Shown: positions 60,401 to 62,518, counted from the stretch's first letter. The stretch is DNA of 64,000 nucleotides from Lineus longissimus (GCF_910592395.1 NC_088312.1:7628001-7692000), one strand, 5' to 3'. The notes: generated from the letters alone by a model not told the origin. Program-made: numbers and translations.

Positions 60401-62518
60401 TGGGCCTACATATTCTTCTTCATTCATCTCGATGACACTAAGCACAATGACTTCACTTGTTTGGAACTCCACGTTTACACACTGGTAAGTGAAACATACA
60501 GTGACCGGGAAGCACAACATCAAAGACCTTCGATGCAGCCTGAGTTTTCCATCAGCTATGCAGTGGTCAGCTTAAAGTTTGTGTCACTTATTCGGTTTGG
60601 TCATTTAATCGGGCGATGTCACCTAATCGGTTGTAACAGGCCGATATGGTCTCGTTGCGTTACTGAGTGATCGCTGATTGATATATGTAGTTACGAACCC
60701 CATGATAAAATCTCAAAACAACGCTAGATTGGAAAATTGCTTCTGTTATTGAATCGACTGGAATTTTCAAAATAATAAAGGTTTGACTCGGCTTAGCATA
60801 CATACATTTACGGAGCTATGGACTGAGGACATTGTCACAATCATGTGGCAAAGCATGGATGGTGCTCTCCGGCAACAAAATTGTACATTATGTAAACTCT
60901 AAATACTGCATCATGTGTTTCAGACGCGTATCACCAGGATATGTGCCGACATAGAACGAAGCGTGCAGTTTGATATTCCATTGTGCTATCAAATTACCTT
61001 CCGTTACTTTAAAATGATCAAGAACCTGTAGTTCGGTCGTTTTGATGAACACTTGACGAGATATGTATTTAGCAATAATATGCGCAGGAATGGAAAAAAA
61101 CGTATGTTAGTGATACCGCTTCCCCTCGTCGTGGATTGACATAGGTGAAGTAAAATTTGCCAGATGGTTCAAAATTTGACTTGAATTATACTTATTGGGT
61201 ATAATGGTATCAGAAGAGCGAGTTTACACATCTTTGATTATATCGGCATTCCCTCATGATACATTATACCACAAGAAAGCAAACAGAAACATATTTCGAA
61301 TTTCTTATATTGATCTATCCACGATCTTGCAGCTCCAGCAGCAGAAGTTTGATTTCTTCCCTCTAAACCGTGCATTGTGCTTGTCGGGTAAAGATGAAGA
61401 CTCGACTGACTCTAAGATAGATGAGTTACTCTTCCACGTGAAGACATTGATCCAGAGACAGAAAGAAGAGGTTTGTAATCAATATAGTCCTCTTCCACAA
61501 TTGAGGAGTAGAACATATCATGAATCATCGACACCATTCATTGGTACGATCACTGATTTGTATATTCCTTAGATTTGAAGCCTTACAAATTTCAAAGTAG
61601 ATGCCCTGGGCTGAAGGCTTCAAACAGTTAAAAAGTATCTTGTTTTCTTTACCACCACATGCCAGTAGAAGTACTAGTTTGCAGTAGTATCGTAAGTCCA
61701 ATTGTTTGCTCGATTTCTACTCTGATTTGTGCTATCTTTTCTGCCCCTTACAGGAATCTGAGAAGAAGCGTAATGCAGAGCGTCTGAAGCAGAAACAGTG
61801 GCAGGAGCGCCACAGGAACGTGCTGAGTAGACGACGATCGTCACGTCGACCAGACGACGGCCCACCAGGACCGGGCGGCCCAGGTGGTGGCGGTGGACCA
61901 CGACCCGGACCTGGAGGTGGACCAGGAGGCATGGGCGGTATGGGAGGCGTGGGCTCAGGTGGCCCAGGTGATACAGCTGATCTCCTGCAGAGGATGCTGT
62001 CAGAACCTGGGACTCCTAGGCCCTGGTTGGTACGCCAGCCTTCCATCACCGGCAAGTCACCAATGGGCCCAGGCGCCACAATCGGAGCACCACCAAAGAA
62101 GACGGAGAAGACACCATATGGTGATCACTCAGACAGTGGGGAAAGTGATTACTTCTTGGATCAGCCACTAGATGAGGAGGAAGAAGAGGACCTTGAAGAT
62201 GAGGAAACAGAAGATGAAGGTCAGGATGACGACAAGGGAGCGCGCGTCGTATCGCCGCGCCATCATCACTCCAGGAGTAGGAGTCCATCTCCTGCCCCGC
62301 CACAATGGCCTGAGGAAGGGGATGGTCCTCCATCTCCTGTACCTTCTGATGAAAACTTCCACCTTCTTCCTGTAGATGATGATGACGACGACGATGAGGA
62401 ATTCTCGGAAGATGAGTCGATCGCGGACAGTGACCTGTCTGATGGGTCAGGAGAAGGTCGAGGATCATACAACGTTACGAGGGAGGAACCACCCGAGAAG
62501 CCTGAGACTCATTTATAA
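345..62518 (+). CDS. IP3R/RyR-superfamily intracellular calcium-release channel, 3' part of gene (48 exons, partial at 5' end)
   Basis: Predicted tetrameric cation channel of the ER membrane that releases stored calcium into the cytosol. I assembled 48 exons from GT-AG sites; all intron phases agree, the sum is 6750 nt, and the chain ends at TAA 62516-62518, giving 2249 visible residues. Order: RIH-type solenoid (1-1035), RIH-associated region (about 1036-1381), linker (1382-1497), pre-membrane domain (1498-1590), S1-S6 pore domain (about 1582-1876), C-x2-C-x16-H-x4-H zinc finger (1894-1919), coiled coil, and a disordered tail (about 2030-2249). The solenoid resembles IP3R and the S4-S5 pore region resembles RyR. 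The filter position reads FGLIGD, not GGGVGD or GGGIGD. No DxDxDG EF-hand loop is seen before the membrane domain, unlike RyR. The N-terminus lies outside the window, so ligand specificity cannot be read. Family membership is firm; assignment to IP3R, RyR or a third branch is inference. Confidence 0.93.
423..754 (+). other. Intron 1
   Basis: An ordinary intron of 332 nt. The reading frame open on the + strand at 500-697 has no family resemblance and no splice support. Confidence 0.7.
755..887 (+). CDS. Exon 2: RIH solenoid
   Basis: Phase 0 in, phase 1 out, 133 nt (residues 27-70). It contains YLSWEEVFLCVQSEILPDAI followed by RAKYCELII. The last part aligns with the IP3R motif LPYDLRASFCRLMLH, which fixes register and frame. 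Confidence 0.92.
1016..1077 (+). repeat. 31-bp direct duplication
   Basis: Two adjacent copies of a 31-bp unit (1016-1046 and 1047-1077) differ at a single base. Each contains ctaccaaccaaacaacacaa. The pair sits in intron 2 (888-1144), about 65 bases before the next acceptor. Confidence 0.85.
1145..1254 (+). CDS. Exon 3: RIH solenoid
   Basis: Phase 1 in, phase 0 out, 110 nt (residues 71-107). It reads LFVNVGNNYSVLDNP, then YEYVGTKDAAKSQDAS. The preceding exon joins exactly as RAKYCELIIG. Donor gtacgt. Confidence 0.88.
1524..1643 (+). CDS. Exon 4: RIH solenoid
   Basis: Phase 0 to 0, 40 codons (residues 108-147). It reads VTIFPVLRDWIAEFLDNNKG and then ASEIGHNMLIAE, the equivalent of the IP3R stretch around MEFVEEYLRDVV and LTFEVVNLA. 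Acceptor tttctttcag, donor gtagga. Confidence 0.88.
1644..2007 (+). other. Intron 4
   Basis: 364 nt, pyrimidine-rich toward the 3' end (ccccttccag). Nothing else is recognised. Confidence 0.7.
2008..2149 (+). CDS. Exon 5: RIH solenoid
   Basis: Phase 0 in, phase 1 out (residues 148-194). It reads VLRLLSYLVQFGYYGDVEDV, matching IP3R LARNLIYFGFYNFSDLLRL in helix pattern, and ends in a charged KDKDKGK tail. Two donors lie 6 nt apart (after 2143 and after 2149). Both keep the frame and differ by two residues. Confidence 0.9.
2150..5472 (+). other. Intron 5 (3.3 kb)
   Basis: Exons 5 and 6 join in phase across this interval, so no exon is required here. It contains an A run near 3428-3441 and a CT microsatellite near 5026-5042. 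Exon-like stretches at 3054-3127 and 3738-3779 do not fit the required phase. Confidence 0.7.
5473..5572 (+). CDS. Exon 6: central solenoid
   Basis: Phase 1 in, phase 2 out (residues 195-227). It reads YSKDASKLVSKYRAGERYDV, then APETKAIVDAKC. It corresponds to the variable linker before the IP3R segment MDTKLKIIEILQF. Donor gtgagt. Confidence 0.85.
5768..5935 (+). CDS. Exon 7: central solenoid
   Basis: Phase 2 to 2, 168 nt (residues 228-283). It reads AMEVLDLLLTYQSNTRLEAF, then VRKFKQCE, matching IP3R KIIEILQFILNVRLDYRIS helix by helix. Acceptor ttcttgcag, donor gtaagt. Confidence 0.92.
5990..6886 (+). repeat. Tandem array, ~150-bp unit, six copies
   Basis: The marker ttcggactgttaaattctca recurs at about 6012, 6163, 6315, 6461, 6606 and 6757, giving periods of 145-152 bp. 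Copies are almost identical apart from a few substitutions and short gaps. Each also carries cattgttcactaact and ttttattataaattatgg. The array fills most of intron 7 (5936-6894). Its last copy stops only about 8 bases before the acceptor AG of exon 8, so the array supplies the sequence next to the splice site, including a branch-point-like ctaac in each unit. No open frame or transposase is seen; it reads as an intronic satellite. Confidence 0.95.
6895..7102 (+). CDS. Exon 8: central solenoid
   Basis: Phase 2 in, phase 0 out, 208 nt (residues 284-353). It includes MVRELKEMFEDSAYIDGEQI and then KMVQQSLGLLTKFYSS. The second part matches the IP3R helix ending in LFRHFSQRQE. Its acceptor tttctctag directly follows the tandem array. 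Confidence 0.92.
7303..7439 (+). CDS. Exon 9: central solenoid
   Basis: Phase 0 in, phase 2 out (residues 354-398). VLITTDSCKTHREVARQMPI corresponds to the IP3R QLLVTSQDVDNYKQIK region, followed by MRMLARQKLNDRQ. Register is clear. Confidence 0.93.
7664..7731 (+). CDS. Exon 10: central solenoid
   Basis: Phase 2 in, phase 1 out, 68 nt (residues 399-421). It reads MCHLPKVPEERHPMNQSILV and then TH. Donor gtatgt. The frame is fixed by its neighbours on both sides. Confidence 0.85.
8002..8458 (+). CDS. Exon 11: central solenoid, largest internal exon
   Basis: Phase 1 in, phase 2 out, 457 nt (residues 422-573), open throughout. It contains DVLRVLFEILSQEID, LKLLQYLTRGFDLVQRRVFD, and DLLNVIAKVEGHG followed by LVMKYIMQNYAKAAYVLDQP. 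The last parts match IP3R KFLQTIVKAEG and MVMAELVNSGEDVLVFYND closely. This is one of the strongest pieces of IP3R-like evidence, since RyR lacks so close a match here. Confidence 0.95.
8731..8815 (+). CDS. Exon 12: central solenoid
   Basis: Phase 2 in, phase 0 out (residues 574-602). It reads HLHYLVGLIDLLATCAE, matching IP3R YHIHLVELLAVCTEGKN across the exon junction. Acceptor tttgtttcag, donor gtaagg. Confidence 0.93.
8816..9213 (+). other. Intron 12
   Basis: 398 nt; nothing recognised beyond the splice sites. Confidence 0.7.
9214..9401 (+). CDS. Exon 13: central solenoid
   Basis: Phase 0 in, phase 2 out (residues 603-664). GENRFIESLCQTILSLEEVL, then KPYLRYLLWVYMRTAG, equals IP3R GKNVYTEIKCNSLLPLDD and the following VKIAYINFLNHCYVDTE. 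The acceptor caaag is weak, but exact alignment places it. Confidence 0.92.
9402..13131 (+). other. Intron 13 (3.7 kb)
   Basis: Contains an A run at about 9946-9964 and AT-rich sequence. The antisense frames at 10667-10951 and 11178-11426 have no recognisable family and no splice support. Confidence 0.65.
13132..13248 (+). CDS. Exon 14: central solenoid
   Basis: Phase 2 to 2 (residues 665-703). It reads SVWSYIQKITDEAKKLTEFI, then EKVGRLLQQPPPK. The position equals the IP3R segment after HMWKLFENFLVDICRAC. Acceptor ttttccag, donor gtaagt. Confidence 0.88.
13249..14846 (+). other. Intron 14 (1.6 kb)
   Basis: AT-rich with no supported element. The antisense frame at 14542-14868 overlaps the following exon on the opposite strand and is rejected. 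Confidence 0.65.
14847..14903 (+). CDS. Exon 15: short linker exon
   Basis: 57 nt, phase 2 to 2, coding TGGKQDQVILSPSSDGDV (residues 704-722). Acceptor tgctttcag, donor gtgagt. Because it preserves frame, it could be a cassette exon. It looks like a flexible loop with no family match, so support comes from splice sites and phase only. Confidence 0.65.
14904..20615 (+). other. Intron 15 (5.7 kb)
   Basis: Second-longest intron. It holds one MITE-like end at 16281-16299 and otherwise AT-rich sequence. Overlapping antisense frames at 17346-17696 may be decayed repeat sequence, but I could not assign them. Confidence 0.6.
16281..16299 (-). mobile_element. Solo MITE-like end (GGGCC...GTTCAAAAC family)
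   Basis: The minus strand reads tgggccgattgttcaaaac, close to the arms of the inverted repeat at 30745-30823. Only one end is recognisable here. Confidence 0.4.
20616..20706 (+). CDS. Exon 16: central solenoid
   Basis: Phase 2 in, phase 0 out (residues 723-753). It reads STSMEDTQDAETTAHAALHY, then EAVMPFLE. Acceptor gtatgttag, donor gtaagt. It joins exon 15, or exon 14 directly, in frame. Confidence 0.88.
20919..21005 (+). CDS. Exon 17: central solenoid
   Basis: Phase 0 to 0, 29 codons (residues 754-782). It reads TFFDKFYQPDPDLYQGEEEF and then NNLTTALV, the counterpart of the IP3R ...TIVTTFFSSPFSD region. Donor gtaagg. A GC-rich minisatellite begins 46 bases after the donor. Confidence 0.9.
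21006..21909 (+). other. Intron 17
   Basis: Holds the minisatellite element, a poly-C tract at about 21790-21806, and a normal acceptor ttcttgcag. There are no further coding signals. Confidence 0.7.
21051..21573 (+). repeat. 45-bp GC-rich minisatellite plus shared 3' flank
   Basis: About nine to ten copies of a 45-bp unit. Each unit is built from two related ~22-bp halves, one with gctctgctaccatgtaac and one with gcgcggtggataccatgtaa. Because 45 is divisible by three, both strands show long artificial open frames with a 15-residue period. The array ends near 21498 and is followed by about 75 bp (gataaagtgggataaa-like, ending gttaggtttgccc) that recurs after the array at 37978-38236. The repeat is CpG-rich in an AT-rich intron, which suggests a transposed element rather than local slippage alone. 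Confidence 0.93.
21910..22014 (+). CDS. Exon 18: central solenoid
   Basis: Phase 0 to 0 (residues 783-817). It reads NLNEAVCPVMVNPEYLKTMI, then SSLTTIIPLSDTPNS. Clean sites: acceptor ttcttgcag, donor gtaagt. Confidence 0.88.
22113..22184 (+). CDS. Exon 19: central solenoid
   Basis: Phase 0 to 0, 24 codons (residues 818-841): AMENIVEKIGTRRNFEDTTA, then QIKL. The flanking introns are short (98 and 185 nt). Confidence 0.88.
22370..22499 (+). CDS. Exon 20: central solenoid
   Basis: Phase 0 in, phase 1 out (residues 842-884). It reads NMNYYANELDLNAKLRTFAV, then NCSLLYGGHNTVSAQMKYRS. The basic end KYRSKR precedes a variable position. Donor gtaagt. Confidence 0.88.
22500..23540 (+). other. Intron 20 (contains candidate microexon)
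   Basis: About 1 kb, AT-rich. The only notable content is the 18-nt candidate microexon at 22739-22756. Confidence 0.65.
22739..22756 (+). CDS. Candidate 18-nt cassette microexon
   Basis: Preceded by a good tract (ttcattttactaccacag) and followed by gtactc. Phase 1 to 1, matching the flanking exons 20 and 21. It would insert six charged residues, ESENEK, between KYRSKR and EYTTIGG. The donor is imperfect, so this remains a prediction. Confidence 0.4.
23541..23679 (+). CDS. Exon 21: central solenoid
   Basis: Phase 1 in, phase 2 out (residues 885-930). It reads YTTIGGDEDLPLGEEFQSHL, then RSSEKQVEEKYRLCDKLIHQ. LPLGEEFQ has a RyR-like flavour. Donor gtaagt. Confidence 0.88.
23680..27130 (+). 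other. Intron 21 (3.5 kb)
   Basis: Contains a 20-nt A run at about 23881-23900 and AT-rich sequence. Exons 21 and 22 join in phase without further exons. Confidence 0.65.
27131..27286 (+). CDS. Exon 22: central solenoid
   Basis: Phase 2 to 2 (residues 931-982). It reads ISAKNRRVSAYSADEEALDV, then RCLQLLRACIHNEERKLPED. It corresponds to the IP3R helix LEENEEKLCIKVLQTLREM. Acceptor ctttttgcag, donor gtaaga. Confidence 0.9.
27287..29104 (+). other. Intron 22 (1.8 kb)
   Basis: Pyrimidine-rich in its first half. Nothing recognised. Confidence 0.65.
29105..29261 (+). CDS. Exon 23: solenoid before RIH-associated region
   Basis: Phase 2 in, phase 0 out (residues 983-1035). It reads KVLPHLARPSDDITREVLAL, then LCSLLFNANRDVQ, matching IP3R VHESILLAIALLEGGNTTIQ and the RyR helix ending in ILNGGNSTVQ. 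The alignment is clear. Confidence 0.94.
29262..30870 (+). other. Intron 23 (1.6 kb)
   Basis: AT-rich. Near its end it carries the inverted-repeat MITE-like element at 30745-30823, about 48 bases before the acceptor of exon 24a. Confidence 0.65.
30745..30823. mobile_element. Short MITE-like inverted repeat
   Basis: The left arm reads tgggcccagtttttcaaaa. The right arm, reversed, reads tgggcccagttgttcaaaa. The arms are about 19 bp around a core of roughly 40 bp. No clear target-site duplication is visible. Related single ends occur at 16281-16299 and 58563-58581. Confidence 0.6.
30871..30968 (+). CDS. Exon 24a: mutually exclusive exon, variant a
   Basis: 98 nt, phase 0 in, phase 2 out (residues 1036-1068). 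It reads TSLLKYFLLTREEVFFYAIR, then NRMQMSVCAIKEQ. It aligns with IP3R [20 protein letters not shown] and the following DRMKVAQQEI. It has its own acceptor (gttgtttcag) and donor (gtaagt). Variant b follows after only 55 nt. Using both copies, or neither, would break the frame, because the exon enters at phase 0 and leaves at phase 2. Confidence 0.93.
31024..31121 (+). CDS. Exon 24b: mutually exclusive exon, variant b
   Basis: A second 98-nt copy with the same phases. It reads SSLLKYFLTSREEVFFYAIR, then NRMQLSVGAIKEK. It differs from variant a at six of 33 residues (including the split last codon), while many silent sites also differ, as expected of an old, conserved duplication. Acceptor ctatttcag, donor gtaaga. 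Confidence 0.92.
31122..33375 (+). other. Intron 24 (2.3 kb)
   Basis: No exon, RNA gene or repeat recognised. The 110-codon + strand frame at 31204-31536 has no family match. Confidence 0.6.
33376..33475 (+). CDS. Exon 25: helical segment after variable exon
   Basis: Phase 2 in, phase 0 out (residues 1068-1101). It reads RLLQAQREARQKQNEEQARN, then LECSMTLGRKAFQ, a long charged helix. Acceptor gcttgcag, donor gtaata. The position equals IP3R [20 protein letters not shown]. Confidence 0.9.
33728..33790 (+). CDS. Exon 26
   Basis: Phase 0 to 0, 21 codons: QIRAFETAMRVEEIKRGAAV, then N. It continues the helix of exon 25. Acceptor catcttgcag, donor gtaagt. Confidence 0.88.
33791..34865 (+). other. 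Intron 26
   Basis: 1.1 kb, nothing recognised. The antisense frame at 34544-34816 is rejected. Confidence 0.65.
34866..34898 (+). CDS. Exon 27: 33-nt small exon, possible cassette
   Basis: Codes AICNDINLNEL in phase 0 to 0, between acceptor cacattcag and donor gtaagt. Skipping it would join exon 26 to exon 28 in frame, so it may be optional. Confidence 0.6.
34899..36979 (+). other. Intron 27 (2.1 kb)
   Basis: AT-rich with a short TA repeat near 35616. No coding signal is needed or seen. Confidence 0.65.
36980..37180 (+). CDS. Exon 28: polybasic cytosolic segment
   Basis: Phase 0 to 0, 67 codons (residues 1134-1200). It begins QKFNLSAIKVKKKKPEKKQK and continues with a further KKKK run, then an acidic-hydrophobic half ending GLPLDEMEMDVKVD. 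It falls where IP3R has its variable loop before the RIH-associated domain. It could bind phospholipid or calmodulin, or act as a bipartite localisation signal; that is inference. Confidence 0.88.
37383..37520 (+). CDS. Exon 29: acidic linker and start of RIH-associated domain
   Basis: Phase 0 to 0 (residues 1201-1246). An acidic stretch (DIEGEEVPDKEEPPEAKDD) is followed by YIALVLKVLARVCDGQHRGL, which matches the RIH-associated signature (IP3R LRFLQLLCENHNRDLQ). Confidence 0.93.
37730..37879 (+). CDS. Exon 30: RIH-associated domain
   Basis: Phase 0 to 0, 50 codons (residues 1247-1296). DYLREQPDNVKSFNIVAETA, then IQLFNTLNEFCA, matches the family pattern FLRCQNN...NLVCETLQFL and LESLTEYCQG. 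Strong identification. Confidence 0.95.
37978..38313 (+). repeat. Second minisatellite locus with the same flank
   Basis: About ten shorter units (about 20-25 bp) of cgcgctctgctaccatgtaa type lie at 37978-38236, followed by the same ~75-bp flank found after the 21051 array (ending gttaggtttgccc). The element starts about 100 bases after the donor of exon 30 and ends about 70 bases before exon 31. The shared start, array and flank show one dispersed repeat family. Confidence 0.9.
38382..38483 (+). CDS. Exon 31: RIH-associated domain
   Basis: Phase 0 to 0 (residues 1297-1330). GNQENRAAVYDNKVIDYINF, then ILRAGDFQGCTPEQ, matches IP3R HENQNCIATHESNGIDIIT. Acceptor ctcttgcag, donor gtacac. Confidence 0.94.
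38484..39135 (+). other. Intron 31
   Basis: 652 nt; nothing recognised. Confidence 0.7.
39136..39219 (+). CDS. Exon 32: RIH-associated domain
   Basis: Phase 0 to 0, 28 codons. VLELRQVESALVLTLIEENG, then PEALQVAK, equals IP3R [20 protein letters not shown]. Donor gtaaga. Confidence 0.93.
39220..39554 (+). other. Intron 32
   Basis: 335 nt; nothing recognised. Confidence 0.7.
39555..39623 (+). CDS. Exon 33: end of RIH-associated domain
   Basis: Phase 0 to 0, 23 codons. EVKDALDKEAVYRCMTECYE, then MHQ, equals IP3R MRPKELVEVIKKAYMQ. The acceptor (cattgaag) is weak. Confidence 0.88.
39624..40074 (+). other. Intron 33
   Basis: 451 nt; nothing recognised. Confidence 0.7.
40075..40170 (+). CDS. Exon 34: variable linker
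   Basis: Phase 0 to 0, 32 codons (residues 1382-1413). AIHNGTLNKKREKGGLTQET, then EQSAIGRLVLAA. A second in-frame donor after 40158 would remove four residues. It is in the family's least conserved linker, so support is splice sites and phase. Confidence 0.75.
40171..41554 (+). other. Intron 34 (1.4 kb)
   Basis: Moderately AT-rich, with no supported element. Confidence 0.65.
41555..41695 (+). CDS. Exon 35: variable linker
   Basis: Phase 0 to 0, 47 codons (residues 1414-1460). SEKPRFDHLVKSSRVDNTDG, then AKRGGGGYLKSAKSLAK and SSFLKGMV. Acceptor ctccctactcag, donor gtaagg. It is basic and amphipathic with no family match. Because it is frame-neutral, alternative use is possible. Confidence 0.75.
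41696..42677 (+). other. Intron 35
   Basis: 982 nt with a short TA repeat near 42123. No coding signal. Confidence 0.65.
42678..42789 (+). CDS. Exon 36: helix before pre-membrane domain
   Basis: Phase 0 in, phase 1 out (residues 1461-1497). DKKAQGEMKEALMECGYTFY, then LILARLYDIDPNMGKKG, equals IP3R GHNIYILAHQLARHNKELQ. Donor gtaagt. Confidence 0.92.
42790..47077 (+). other. Intron 36 (4.3 kb)
   Basis: Contains a C-rich tract near 46315-46360, a GGAAAA run near 44600, and a 12-nt candidate microexon at 43231-43242. Confidence 0.6.
43231..43242 (+). CDS. Candidate 12-nt microexon
   Basis: Bounded by a pyrimidine-rich acceptor (ctaccctgcatcacag) and donor gtatgt, phase 1 to 1, matching exons 36 and 37. 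It would insert GLRG between GKKG and EIHIS. Such short matches arise by chance, so confidence is low. Confidence 0.25.
47078..47196 (+). CDS. Exon 37: pre-membrane domain
   Basis: Phase 1 in, phase 0 out (residues 1498-1537). EIHISLEQQVAFKYYKKNCM, then SIEILKDDHLQKINFRVKNK, matches IP3R LEFYAKHTAQIEIVRLDR and RyR GRIEIMGASRRIERIYFEI. Donor gtgggt. Confidence 0.92.
47460..47629 (+). CDS. Exon 38: pre-membrane domain and start of S1
   Basis: Phase 0 in, phase 2 out (residues 1538-1594). EEVKERMKWSVDRSSPSNKI, then RDFMDWSKDILKDIYYQ, has the family pattern leading into the membrane (IP3R [20 protein letters not shown]). S1 starts at NPLALFFTKFW. Confidence 0.94.
47865..48002 (+). CDS. Exon 39: S1
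   Basis: Phase 2 to 2 (residues 1594-1640). LTWNHLATLLSVAINVVMLV, then TW, is a hydrophobic S1 helix. It is followed by a luminal loop containing a potential N-glycosylation site (NAT in PENATN). Confidence 0.93.
48218..48379 (+). CDS. Exon 40: S2
   Basis: Phase 2 to 2 (residues 1640-1694). YLIIRYVLGGAHNLFSLFVL, then LSYFV (about 1653-1677), forms S2, followed by NHPRLPSPTLWAKKIR. The arrangement resembles RyR (RWLALLHTLVAFLCIIGY) more than IP3R. Confidence 0.93.
48380..48739 (+). other. Intron 40
   Basis: 360 nt; nothing recognised. Confidence 0.7.
48740..48854 (+). CDS. Exon 41: charged S2-S3 loop, start of S3
   Basis: Phase 2 in, phase 0 out (residues 1694-1732). RALKRRKKDSEAFEEDEDEE, then NFLSFKTFYYV. 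The basic-then-acidic loop is far shorter than the roughly 200-residue loop of RyR at this place. Confidence 0.92.
49117..49240 (+). CDS. Exon 42: S3-S4 and S4-S5 linker
   Basis: Phase 0 in, phase 1 out (residues 1733-1774). IFLAMSLAGTCFNGYFFAFH, then LLNIVNNNQLLAGVIQAVTQ and NG, aligns with RyR [20 protein letters not shown] and ILSSVTHNGK with many identities. It is the clearest RyR-like segment. Confidence 0.95.
49478..49653 (+). CDS. Exon 43: S5, pore helix and selectivity filter
   Basis: Phase 1 in, phase 0 out (residues 1774-1832). LLWVGVLGMVVFYLYAVVGF, then ALFR, is S5 and RyR-like. A short luminal turret STFSPDSSMYCDD follows; it has the RyR-type CDD but lacks the long IP3R turret. 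The pore helix LWQCTVTVIR leads to FGLIGDLFE at 49627-49653. FGLIGD occupies the place of GGGVGD/GGGIGD: the terminal GD and the aliphatic residue before it are kept, while two of three glycines are replaced by Phe and Leu. Whether the pore conducts calcium as its relatives do cannot be read from sequence. Confidence 0.95.
49654..57030 (+). other. Intron 43 (7.4 kb), between filter and S6
   Basis: Longest intron in the window. It contains the inverted repeat at 54571-54691 and an unassigned antisense frame at 55963-56391. I searched by eye for a second filter-type exon with a GGG-I/V-GD sequence and saw none. Confidence 0.65.
54571..54691. repeat. Imperfect inverted repeat (hairpin or MITE remnant)
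   Basis: The left arm ttctaaagaccaagttctac (54571-54590, continuing to about 54595) pairs with the right arm at 54666-54691, which reads ttctaaaggaccaacttcta when reversed. About 25 bp match, with two mismatches and one gap, around a loop of about 70 bp. Confidence 0.6.
57031..57183 (+). CDS. Exon 44: S6 and cytosolic gate
   Basis: Phase 0 to 0, 51 codons (residues 1833-1883). IMVQHPKEATFARFG leads into S6 (about 1848-1876), WIVLYHVSFFIFITTIGLNI, then IFGIIVDTFSELRD. LNIIFGIIVDTF is nearly the IP3R gate sequence LNLIFGVIIDTF, while SELRD recalls RyR GELRD. Confidence 0.96.
57427..57504 (+). CDS. Exon 45: first half of C-terminal zinc finger
   Basis: Phase 0 to 0, 26 codons (residues 1884-1909). 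WTAESDMRDTCFICSRNSYD, then FEHHGS. Cys1894 and Cys1897 are the zinc-binding pair that the whole superfamily conserves as CFIC. Confidence 0.95.
57505..60199 (+). other. Intron 45 (2.7 kb)
   Basis: Contains a MITE-like end at 58563-58581. No additional exon seen. Confidence 0.65.
58563..58581 (+). mobile_element. Solo MITE-like end (tgggcccagttgtt)
   Basis: Reads tgggcccagttgttaaaac, matching the reversed right arm of the element at 30745-30823 apart from a one-base gap. The partner arm is not found nearby. Confidence 0.4.
60200..60319 (+). CDS. Exon 46a: mutually exclusive exon, variant a (zinc-finger His pair)
   Basis: 120 nt, phase 0 to 0 (residues 1910-1949). GFDLHVRAEHNMWAYIFFFI, then HLDDTKHNDYTSLELHVYTL. 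His1914 and His1919 complete C-x2-C-x16-H-x4-H, the same spacing as in IP3R and RyR. Acceptor cttttgcag, donor gtaagt. An almost identical second copy starts after 45 nt. Confidence 0.95.
60365..60484 (+). CDS. Exon 46b: mutually exclusive exon, variant b
   Basis: Second 120-nt copy with the same phases. It differs from variant a at 13 bases. Ten are silent; the others change only DYTS to DFTC (Tyr to Phe, Ser to Cys). The first 39 bases are identical. Acceptor tctattccag, donor gtaagt. The 45-nt spacer has a branch-point-like ctaac only about 23 bases from its donor, too close for normal splicing of a to b. Confidence 0.94.
60485..61332 (+). other. Intron 46
   Basis: 848 nt; nothing recognised beyond the splice sites. 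Confidence 0.7.
61333..61470 (+). CDS. Exon 47: C-terminal domain and coiled-coil start
   Basis: Phase 0 to 0, 46 codons (residues 1950-1995). LQQQKFDFFPLNRALCLSG resembles IP3R RNLDWFPRMRAMSL and RyR CWDFFPAGD. It is followed by KIDELLFHVKTLIQRQKEE, a probable coiled coil. Donor gtttgt. Confidence 0.9.
61754..62518 (+). CDS. Exon 48: terminal exon, coiled coil and long disordered tail
   Basis: Phase 0 in, 254 codons plus TAA (residues 1996-2249). It begins ESEKKRNAERLKQKQWQERH, then RRRSSRR. A glycine/proline-rich stretch resembling collagen or hnRNP linkers follows (GGPGGMGGMGGVGSGGPGD), then a short conserved-looking patch (DLLQRMLSEPGTPRPWLVRQ), acidic runs (DEEEEEDLEDEETEDE and DDDDDDDEE), an SRSRSPSP patch, and a PEKPETHL end. 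Known IP3R and RyR proteins stop soon after the coiled coil, so this tail of about 220 residues is unusual. The antisense frames here are shadows. Confidence 0.93.
   Translation, partial: ESEKKRNAERLKQKQWQERHRNVLSRRRSSRRPDDGPPGPGGPGGGGGPRPGPGGGPGGMGGMGGVGSGGPGDTADLLQRMLSEPGTPRPWLVRQPSITGKSPMGPGATIGAPPKKTEKTPYGDHSDSGESDYFLDQPLDEEEEEDLEDEETEDEGQDDDKGARVVSPRHHHSRSRSPSPAPPQWPEEGDGPPSPVPSDENFHLLPVDDDDDDDEEFSEDESIADSDLSDGSGEGRGSYNVTREEPPEKPETHL

Noticed and set aside
61732-62472. Several antisense and shifted frames across the terminal exon
   Set aside because: They are shadows of the repetitive Gly/Pro and Asp/Glu codons of the real exon 48.
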